Shown piece after piece: positions 57,869 through 64,000 of a stretch of DNA of 64,000 nucleotides. The position numbers and the translations under genes were made by a program. Position 1 is the first letter of the stretch. Each line of letters begins with the position of its first letter. The notes beneath the pieces are model-generated. The model did no database searches and was not told the origin of the DNA. It worked only from the letters and a program-made list of their open reading frames with translations. Source of the DNA: Bacteroidales bacterium UBA3843 (GTDB lineage: Bacteria; Bacteroidota; Bacteroidia; Bacteroidales; Paludibacteraceae); assembly GCA_002392745.1 (NCBI GenBank), contig DGHR01000003.1:186001-250000 (forward strand). Reading direction: 5' to 3'.

Positions 57869-58756
57869 ATGACTAATCGACAAAAATCATTCATCGGTTT
57901 TATGGCCGGAGCGGCAGCGGGTATCTCGTATGGCCTGAACCCGCTGTTTGGCAAACCGCTTTTGAGCGGCGGTGTGCCGGTGTTGTCAATGCTGTTTTTC
58001 CGCTATGCCATCTCGGTGGTCATACTGGGTCTGTGGATGGCGTGCAGGCATGAGTCTTTCCGCGTCAACGGACGCGAGATGCGGCTGTTGCTTGTGCTCG
58101 GCTGTCTCTTTGCCGCCAGCAGCGTTTTTCTCTTCGAATCGTATCGTTTCATCCCTTCCGGACTGGCAACGACGTTCGTTTATCTCTATCCTGTGTTCGT
58201 GGCGCTCATCATGGTCGGGCTGCATGTCTATCCCAAATGGCAGGTATGGCTGTGTATAGCCGCCACGCTCGCGGGAGTGGTCCTGCTCAGTTGGCCGGCT
58301 GCCGGCGTAGAGATTCATTGGATAGGTATTGTCCTGGCGGCCATGTCTGCCTTGAGTTATGCCATTTATCTGGTGATTGTCAATCGCTCGCAGCGCATCA
58401 GACATATCTCCGAACATCTGCTGACGTTCTACGGCCTGGTGGTAGGCGCCGTCGCTTTCCTGGCATACCTGCTCATTGACGGCACGCCGGTGCTGCAAGG
58501 CATAGATACCGCCTCCGAAGTGCTGAACCTCATCGGACTGGCGGTCTTTCCCACTATGATTGCGATGCTGACGATAGCGCTCTCTACCCGTCTCATCGGA
58601 CCTACCAAGACATCTGTCCTGGGGGCTTTTGAACCCGTGACGGCTATCATGGTCGGCACGCTGGTGTTTGGCGAACCGCTGACGGTGAACATCATCGCCG
58701 GCATTGCCATCTGTATTGCCGCTGTGCTCTTCATGATTCTGAGCGAGAAGAAATAA
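57869..58756 (+). CDS. EamA/DMT family transporter
   Basis: Seen: 295 residues from the ATG at 57869 (a longer frame from 57788 overlaps folK). Ten hydrophobic segments in two repeats of five, as in drug/metabolite transporters: from GFMAGAAAGISYGLNPLFGKPL at the start to IIAGIAICIAAVLFMIL at the end. GAFEPVTAIMVGTLVFGE is the conserved ninth-helix motif. Known: members export amino acids, nucleotides or drugs; the substrate cannot be read. Follows folK by 2 bp. Confidence 0.9.
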   Translation: MTNRQKSFIGFMAGAAAGISYGLNPLFGKPLLSGGVPVLSMLFFRYAISVVILGLWMACRHESFRVNGREMRLLLVLGCLFAASSVFLFESYRFIPSGLATTFVYLYPVFVALIMVGLHVYPKWQVWLCIAATLAGVVLLSWPAAGVEIHWIGIVLAAMSALSYAIYLVIVNRSQRIRHISEHLLTFYGLVVGAVAFLAYLLIDGTPVLQGIDTASEVLNLIGLAVFPTMIAMLTIALSTRLIGPTKTSVLGAFEPVTAIMVGTLVFGEPLTVNIIAGIAICIAAVLFMILSEKK

Positions 58757-58780
58757 CGGCGGCGTTAATACCGCTGCCTT

Positions 58781-58898
58781 GTTGCAGCCATTTTGCAGTC
58801 ATTTTGCTGCCTTGTTGCTGTCATTTTGCAGTCATTTTGCAATCATTCTCAAACGCATCTCATTCACATCTCGTTCGCATCTCGTTCGCATTATGAAC
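58781..58898. repeat. CATTTTGCAGTCATTTTGC and CATCTCGTTCG repeats
   Basis: CATTTTGCAGTCATTTTGC occurs twice with variants (CATTTTGCTGCC, CATTTTGCAATC), then CATCTCATTCACATCTCGTT and copies. This is the first third of the 366-bp gap 58757-59122; the rest holds the tRNA-His promoter and a hairpin GCGACC/GGTCGC. Confidence 0.75.
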
Positions 58899-59025
58899 GC
58901 CGCAACAGCCTGTTGAGCCTTTTTTGGGGGGGAGACAACACTCCTCTTTTGAGCCTGATTGCCGCCCATTAGCGGATTATTTGCAAAAAAATGCAGAAAT
59001 ATTTGCATATGTCAGAAAAAAGCAG

Positions 59026-59033
59026 TACCTTTG
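59026..59033 (+). promoter_or_regulatory. -7 promoter of tRNA-His
   Basis: TACCTTTG followed by CACCCGC, nearly identical to the tRNA-Glu promoter at 31927. It lies about 90 bp before the tRNA. Confidence 0.75.
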
Positions 59034-59122
59034 CACCCGCTTTTAGGAAATGACGATAAATCGTACTTCGTATATCGTCAAATCGTAAATGCGCGTCGCG
59101 ACCTTTGAGGTCGCTCGCTTAT

Positions 59123-59196
59123 GGTGGTCTTAGCTCAGTTGGTAGAGCATCGGATTGTGGTTCCGAGTGTCGTGGGTTCGAGCCCCACATTCCACC
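59123..59196 (+). tRNA. tRNA-His (anticodon GTG)
   Basis: Seen: G at the -1 position, D-arm GCTC/GAGC, anticodon stem TCGGA/TCCGA with loop TTGTGGT (anticodon GTG), variable loop GTGTC, T-arm GTGGG-TTCGAGC-CCCAC. The acceptor stem GTGGTCT / ATTCCAC has two adjacent mismatches (positions 5-68 T-T and 6-67 C-T). C73 opposite G-1 is as expected for tRNA-His. No full CCA is encoded. Confidence 0.92.
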
Positions 59197-59206
59197 CAAA
59201 AACATA

Positions 59207-59240
59207 AATCAGCAGCCTTTATGGTTGCTGATTTTGTTTT
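59207..59240 (+). terminator. Terminator of tRNA-His
   Basis: Stem AATCAGCA-CC / GG-TGCTGATT with a 5-base loop and a T-rich tail. Confidence 0.85.
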
Positions 59241-59277
59241 GTGAATGTGTTTAGGCTCGGACCCATCTTATCGGGGT

Positions 59278-59301
59278 CCCCGAGAATTTTAATTCTTGGG
59301 G
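59278..59301 (-). terminator. Hairpin after the small anchored protein gene
   Basis: CCCCGAGAATT pairs with AATTCTTGGGG (one G-T pair) around a TT loop. It lies 72 bp after the minus-strand stop at 59373; no strong T-run, so a weak terminator at best. Confidence 0.45.
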
Positions 59302-59372
59302 AGAGCGAGTCACTGCGGCTACCTAAAAGCTACATTGTAGCGTAGGTCGTAGCAAGCAGATGACGAGCGAGG

Positions 59373-59843
59373 TCACGCTCTCTGCCTGCTGCGCAGGAAG
59401 CGCAGGCAGGCAAAAGCCGTGGCAAGGATCAGAACAAACAGCCAAGGAGTATCTCCTACGGGTGAACGCCAAACGGCCTCACCGATAGCCAAGTTCTCCT
59501 CATCGTCTTCGTCACCGTCTGAACCCGGGCGAGATACTCTGCGCGGACCATTGGAGGTAGCAGAGGGCATATAACATGCGCCGCCGGGCTGATTGAGTTG
59601 CCTGAAGTTAGAGGCCGAGATGGCGCTGAATGATTGCGGGCGTGCTACAGCGGGTGTAGTCGCATTCACGGGCGACGAGGAGGGCATAGTCCCCGTGGAA
59701 ACGGAGACGAAGCCCATATTCTCCGACGGAGCGGCCCCTACACTGATGACCTGTGCTTTCGAGGTCATCGTGACAGCCGTGGCATCGACCGATGCCATCA
59801 GCGTCAGCAGGCATAACAATATATAATAAACAGATCTTTTCAT
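59373..59843 (-). CDS. Small exported protein with C-terminal membrane tail
   Basis: Seen: 156 residues. Signal peptide (MKRSVYYILLCLLTLMASVDA), a Ser/Thr/Ala/Pro-rich middle (about 35-100), an acidic patch (DGDEDDEEN, about 109-117), then SPVGDTPW, a hydrophobic helix (LFVLILATAFACLRFL) and a basic end RSRQRA. Short motif, helix and basic tail together look like a sorting or anchoring signal. No family recognised. It lies 22 bp downstream of the giant T9SS cargo gene in the same direction, so the two are probably made together. Confidence 0.7.
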   Translation of the reverse strand: MKRSVYYILLCLLTLMASVDATAVTMTSKAQVISVGAAPSENMGFVSVSTGTMPSSSPVNATTPAVARPQSFSAISASNFRQLNQPGGACYMPSATSNGPRRVSRPGSDGDEDDEENLAIGEAVWRSPVGDTPWLFVLILATAFACLRFLRSRQRA

Positions 59844-59865
59844 CAGTACTAATACCTCCTATTCA

Positions 59866-62800
59866 TTATTTCACAACAATGCGCTCTACCCTATTTCCGC
59901 GCTGCAGCAGATAAACGCCGAGCGGCAGACGGAGCGTGGTCAACAAATCATATTCTCCGAGAACAGCGATGCGATGTCCGAGCATATCATAGACAATCGT
60001 GTTCTGCGGTCCCGCGTTTGCGGTATTCTCTTCGGTATTGATATTCTCAATGCCGGTAGCTACTCCCGGTTCGTCGCTTGCAGCGGCCTTGCGGTGTCCG
60101 TTGATATAATAACGGAGCTGGTCGGATTGCGGCGTGGGTACACCTATCTGCAAACCATTGACAATCATGATACTATCTCCGGAAACCGCGTCGAATAGAT
60201 AGAGCGGTTCGTTCCAGTTTCCACTAAGGGCGAAGGACAGTCTGGTGATGTCGGAATAGGTGTAAACCTGATTGCCTTTGGATGTCAGTTTGTCCTCGAG
60301 CGTAGCAAATACCAGCGGCACGGCGTTGATAGAGTCGCGCATATCGAACATGAGTGCGCGGTTATCCGCGATGGTGTACATGCTGAGCGGGGTAGCGAAC
60401 GAGCCCTGGTCGAAATAGTTCAGACCTGAAGCCAGACAGAGAGCATCCTCTCCTGGACGGAACCCGCGTTCGGCATCGGAAGCCTCACCGATGGTGAGAT
60501 AAGCTCGGTAGAGTCCCTGGTTGGTCTCGTTGGATGCGGATATATAGAGACGTCTCTCTGCGGCAGTCTGTTCGTCAGCAGCCGGCATACGGCGTTGGGG
60601 AGCGCCCGCAGCCTCATGCACCGGAGTACCGCTACCGGTCATTGCTACCATCGCACCGGGTTTGAGTACGATGTCGAGCTCAGTGGCTTCAGCGGCGGCA
60701 ATCAGACCCACAGCGCGCTGCGGAGCGATGAAGTACTTGCCCGGGCCGTCCACCACTTCCGTGGAATAGGTGGAACCTTCGCGCATCAGGTAGGTAGTGA
60801 ACTTGTATTTGTTCGCTCCCGCATGCTCCAAATTACCTACGTTGTCTTCGCATAGTTTGTACACATCAACCAGCGACATGGTCGGGTTGCCGAAGAAGAA
60901 CACTTTGGATGCCTGCTCGTTGGTGAGGTGATAGGTAATCCCCTCTCCTCCTGCGGTTGTCAGTGCTGTTTTGTCGTAAGCCAGGTTGCCTGTCAGGTCG
61001 CTGAATGCCGAACGCGTGAGCGATACTTCCGTGCCTACCGGATACCCTTGTTTCTTGGTTCCGATATAGTGGTAGCTGTTCTCCTGTTTCGGCAGACGGA
61101 CGATGAGCGAGCTGTCCTCGACGTCGGTCGGACCGAATCCAAGCAGCGCAACGGCATTGCCGGGCTTGAGTTCCTGATCGAGCACATTGGTCTTCACCCA
61201 ATCGGCGGAGTTCTTCGGCGAACGTGTCTCCGTAGCAAGCGGAGATCCCTCCTCATCGGTATTCTGGAAGGCGTAGGGCACGGTCGAGTTGTAGTATGCC
61301 TGATAGAAGGCGTACGGGAAGGTGCGGTTGTGCGAAGCGCCGAAATCGTTGTTCTCGAACGTAGCGGGTGCAAAGTCCGGGTCGTTGCCTGCGCCGGCCT
61401 CCTTCGGTACGTAGATATCGCCGGAATAGATATGGTCGAGCGCAGGGCTGAAGGTCTGCCATTGGGCAGATTTGAACACAACGTCCACAAACGCCTTGGT
61501 ATAGTTCAGCTTCTCCTGGCCGAGTATCTGCGACTGCGGCTTGAACAGTATCTCGCGGCAGGTATTCTTGGCATAGCCGAAATGGAGTGTATCTTTTTGG
61601 TTCACCACGCTCTCCGTCACAATCGGCAACAGGCTCTCGTCTGCGGTCTTGCCAATGATAACGCGGCTGTCTCCCATCGGCACTTTTGCCAAGGCGTCGG
61701 GATAGTCTTTATTATTCACCACAGGCATCCAGTTGGCGTCGTCGTTCCAATAGTTGGCGTCGTCGGGGTGCGAGGGGTTCCAACGCACGGTATCCGGCGC
61801 TATAGCGAGGATGAAGGACGAGTGACCCTTTATGTTGTCTTCTTCGCTCTCATCTACGGTATAACTATCGCGTGCGGTTGTACCGAAGAAGGCGGTCTTG
61901 AATCGATACCAGTGTCCGGCTTTGAGACGGAATGTAGTGCCCGCCTTCGGCGCGAAGCGCACGGTATCGCCGATATGGTAATACTCGCCCAAAGCGCTAC
62001 CGGTAACCTTCTTGTCCTGCTCGTAATAGAACGCTTGCGCTGGAATAGCCTCGTGCCATGCGGTATCGCTGGTCTCAACCAGTTTGGTTTGTTGCCATCC
62101 GAGCACGGTGGATTTATCGTTCTCGTCGTCGATATATGCTATGCGGACGTTGAGTTTCTTGCCGTTCTCACCGTTTGCCTCGCTGCGCGTAGCGCGGATG
62201 ACAGGAACGATATAGGTATCGCCCACGCGGCTGTCATACCCGTAGCGGAGTTTATATTCCGGCTCCTGAGAGTGGAGTTCCAACCACAGCGTGTCGTTGC
62301 AAACGGAAGCATGCAACGTGGTGTCGGCAGTACCTGCGGCGTTGCCGTGGGTGACATCGAAAAGACCCGTTGCCGGTACCGGCAGCAGGTAGAAATAGCT
62401 GTCTGCACGGTCACCCATGTATATATCTCGGTAGTCGAGTCCAATCTCCAGCAATCCGGCCTCTACCAGGTGGTTCAGACGGTTGTAGATAGCGGTTGCT
62501 ATTTCAATCGGACGTCCGGTACGGGTAAAATCAGCGGGGGTAACGAGACTCCAGTCTGTAATATCACGCATGACGTTTCGGTCGTCATTGACACGGAAGG
62601 CATCCATGGCATCCACGAACTCGGTACGTGTGCATCCGTACTTAGCACGGAAGTCGTCATCGCTGTCGCGCACATCCAGCGAAGCGTGCAGCAGGTCGAA
62701 CTTACAACGCGGGTTCTTGGTCGGTTTGCTTCCCACCGTTGGTGCAACTGTCAGTTTGATAGATGTGCGGTAGGTCTCGTTGGCGGGCAGCAGTTTATGC

Positions 62801-64000
62801 TCCTCGTCCGAGTCGTCGTACCATGCACGCGGATGGTTGCCCCATGGTTCTCCGTCGACCAGGAAGCTTACCGTTTGCTTGATATTCAGCACACGGAAGC
62901 TCGCGCAAGACTCCTCGGTGAAAGTAGGCGTATCGTCCAAGCCGTTCATCACCGTCATACCTATACGGAAGGTATTGTTCTGCGTCGCCGATACCGGCAG
63001 GCGGCATGTGATATAAATCACCCACTCGTCTTCCTCCTTGACATAGGATTTGATATGCGGAGTCTTGGTGGCGCCGAAGGAGAGGTTGTCGTGGCTTACC
63101 ACATCCTCAAACTCACGCACGTTGTTTTTTTCGTTTTTGAACGCGCGTCGCGCCTCTGCGGCATCGCCGGTCAAGCCCAGTTTTGTAATCGCCTGCTCTA
63201 CCAACGCCGAACGTTTGGCGGATTGTTTTGCAGGGTTATCACTATGGCTCGGGTCGTAGTCGCGCTCCGGAATCATCACATAGCCGTAGTCGTTGCCTGC
63301 CAATGATTTCAGGAATGGTTTCTCTACGGACTCGGTTGCCGTGAAGGCATCCTTGACGTATCCGGGGTATACCTCCAAGCCTGTTTCGTTGGTGAGAGCG
63401 GTATAGGTACCGTTGCCATTATCACGGCTGGCTGACATCGGAACATATCCTCCTTTACCTTCATTGACGGTGTCGTCCCATTTCTGGAGCTGGTATGCCA
63501 CGAGTTTTCCGGGTTGATACAGGTCCGGGTCGGACTGGTAGTCAATACGGATGAGCACGGAGACACTATCGTCCTTGACGCAGGTTGCCCTGCTTTGGAA
63601 TACAGAGAAGGGACGCGTGCGTTCGATGAAACGCAGACGGTCGATGAGCAGGTGCGCATTCTTGTTGGTGGCACCATCCAGCATAGCCGAGCAGCGGAAT
63701 GTCTTGTATTTCATCAGACTATCGCGGGCGATAGGCAGCGCCACCTGGTACCACGGGTTGGTCTCGTTATATGGAATCTTACCTGTCTTGAAGCGGTAAA
63801 TCTTCCTCCAATGAATACCATCGTTGCTTCCCTCCAGGTCCGCTGTTACCTGCGGTTCAAAGGAGTTCTTGACGGGGTTGCAATAGTCTCCCACCAGGTA
63901 AATCTGCTGGTTGGAGCAAGTCAGTTGCGGGAAGTCGAAACGCATGATAGTGGTGCGTTTGGTATCCGCATTAACCACCATCATATATCCGTTGGCAGCA
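59866..64000 (-). CDS. Giant T9SS-secreted surface protein, C-terminal part
   Basis: Seen: an open frame runs from the stop at 59866 to the right window edge; an ATG pair at 63984 is probably internal, because the frame stays open before it (ANGYMMVVNAD). At least 1377 residues. No enzyme motif recognised; the early part has a discoidin-like feel (MRFDFPQLTCSNQQIYLVGDY, in part), later regions are beta-rich with many short repeats of Asp/Thr. The end NTIVYDMLGHRIAVLGEYDL and LPLGVYLLQRGNRVERIVVK is a clear type A T9SS sorting domain. Inferred: a large cell-surface or released adhesin-like protein. Confidence 0.85.
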   Translation of the reverse strand, partial: AANGYMMVVNADTKRTTIMRFDFPQLTCSNQQIYLVGDYCNPVKNSFEPQVTADLEGSNDGIHWRKIYRFKTGKIPYNETNPWYQVALPIARDSLMKYKTFRCSAMLDGATNKNAHLLIDRLRFIERTRPFSVFQSRATCVKDDSVSVLIRIDYQSDPDLYQPGKLVAYQLQKWDDTVNEGKGGYVPMSASRDNGNGTYTALTNETGLEVYPGYVKDAFTATESVEKPFLKSLAGNDYGYVMIPERDYDPSHSDNPAKQSAKRSALVEQAITKLGLTGDAAEARRAFKNEKNNVREFEDVVSHDNLSFGATKTPHIKSYVKEEDEWVIYITCRLPVSATQNNTFRIGMTVMNGLDDTPTFTEESCASFRVLNIKQTVSFLVDGEPWGNHPRAWYDDSDEEHKLLPANETYRTSIKLTVAPTVGSKPTKNPRCKFDLLHASLDVRDSDDDFRAKYGCTRTEFVDAMDAFRVNDDRNVMRDITDWSLVTPADFTRTGRPIEIATAIYNRLNHLVEAGLLEIGLDYRDIYMGDRADSYFYLLPVPATGLFDVTHGNAAGTADTTLHASVCNDTLWLELHSQEPEYKLRYGYDSRVGDTYIVPVIRATRSEANGENGKKLNVRIAYIDDENDKSTVLGWQQTKLVETSDTAWHEAIPAQAFYYEQDKKVTGSALGEYYHIGDTVRFAPKAGTTFRLKAGHWYRFKTAFFGTTARDSYTVDESEEDNIKGHSSFILAIAPDTVRWNPSHPDDANYWNDDANWMPVVNNKDYPDALAKVPMGDSRVIIGKTADESLLPIVTESVVNQKDTLHFGYAKNTCREILFKPQSQILGQEKLNYTKAFVDVVFKSAQWQTFSPALDHIYSGDIYVPKEAGAGNDPDFAPATFENNDFGASHNRTFPYAFYQAYYNSTVPYAFQNTDEEGSPLATETRSPKNSADWVKTNVLDQELKPGNAVALLGFGPTDVEDSSLIVRLPKQENSYHYIGTKKQGYPVGTEVSLTRSAFSDLTGNLAYDKTALTTAGGEGITYHLTNEQASKVFFFGNPTMSLVDVYKLCEDNVGNLEHAGANKYKFTTYLMREGSTYSTEVVDGPGKYFIAPQRAVGLIAAAEATELDIVLKPGAMVAMTGSGTPVHEAAGAPQRRMPAADEQTAAERRLYISASNETNQGLYRAYLTIGEASDAERGFRPGEDALCLASGLNYFDQGSFATPLSMYTIADNRALMFDMRDSINAVPLVFATLEDKLTSKGNQVYTYSDITRLSFALSGNWNEPLYLFDAVSGDSIMIVNGLQIGVPTPQSDQLRYYINGHRKAAASDEPGVATGIENINTEENTANAGPQNTIVYDMLGHRIAVLGEYDLLTTLRLPLGVYLLQRGNRVERIVVK

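Noticed and set aside
60928..63306. A 792-codon plus-strand frame opposite the giant T9SS protein
   Set aside because: The minus frame continues past it at both sides and ends in a T9SS sorting domain; the plus frame has no signal peptide or known motif.

Overview
The window looks like a stretch of chromosome from a Bacteroidales bacterium that has a type IX secretion system (T9SS). Four things point there. Many genes have the Bacteroidetes sigma promoter TAnnTTTG just upstream. There are T9SS cargo proteins of both kinds: a gliding-type CHU_C domain at 468-1802 and a type A sorting tail at 59866-64000. There is a TonB-dependent receptor paired with a DUF5689 lipoprotein. The housekeeping gene order (serC-serA, murA-murB, recR beside a RelA-like gene) also fits. 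I see no phage, transposase, CRISPR array or rRNA operon. Species cannot be fixed from this sequence alone.

Layout. 0-10.5 kb, minus strand: a peptidyl-dipeptidase fragment, a T9SS cargo protein, serA, serC, an OadA-like carboxyltransferase, DUF2130, a GNAT acetyltransferase, a HAD-like hydrolase, a small membrane protein, recR, and a RelA-type enzyme that lacks its hydrolase domain. 10.5-11.8 kb, plus: a pilin-like membrane-anchored protein and rsmD. 11.9-18.6 kb, minus: manA, galE, a sugar nucleotidyltransferase, a YitT-type membrane protein, aspartate kinase, ribH and a TPR protein. 18.9-24.6 kb, minus: an unusual cluster of hypB, a large Fe-S/FAD oxidoreductase, hypA and two membrane proteins, with no hydrogenase. 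24.7-31.8 kb, minus: dsbD, a small lipoprotein, a structured RNA candidate, murA, murB, nadE. 32-33.4 kb, plus: tRNA-Glu with odd tandem repeats and an outer-membrane protein. 33.5-37.6 kb, minus: small genes including menG/ubiE and a PfkB kinase. 38.1-40.5 kb, plus: a DUF4250 gene and groES-groEL. 40.6-44.4 kb, minus: dnaA, an MCE protein and an amidase. 44.7-58.8 kb, plus: the full-length RelA/SpoT, DUF1573, meaB, dnaB, asnS, the TonB receptor with DUF5689, cvpA, folK and an EamA transporter. 59.1 kb, plus: tRNA-His. 59.4-64 kb, minus: a small C-terminally anchored protein and a giant T9SS cargo protein cut by the window end.

Gene direction switches around dnaA: mostly minus to its left, plus to its right. 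With an AT-rich gap and one near-consensus DnaA box upstream of dnaA, this makes an origin of replication nearby plausible but not shown.

A theme across the whole window is a set of short, low-complexity, locally repeated sequences (for example runs of AAAGGTG, ATTGGTGATTGGTC-like words, GTACGATTTACGA-like words). They sit between genes and also inside genes, in frame, where they form linkers, loops or even signal peptides. The two most interesting candidates for something undescribed are the hydrogenase-free HypA/HypB cluster and the minus-strand structured RNA upstream of the 26.5 kb lipoprotein gene.
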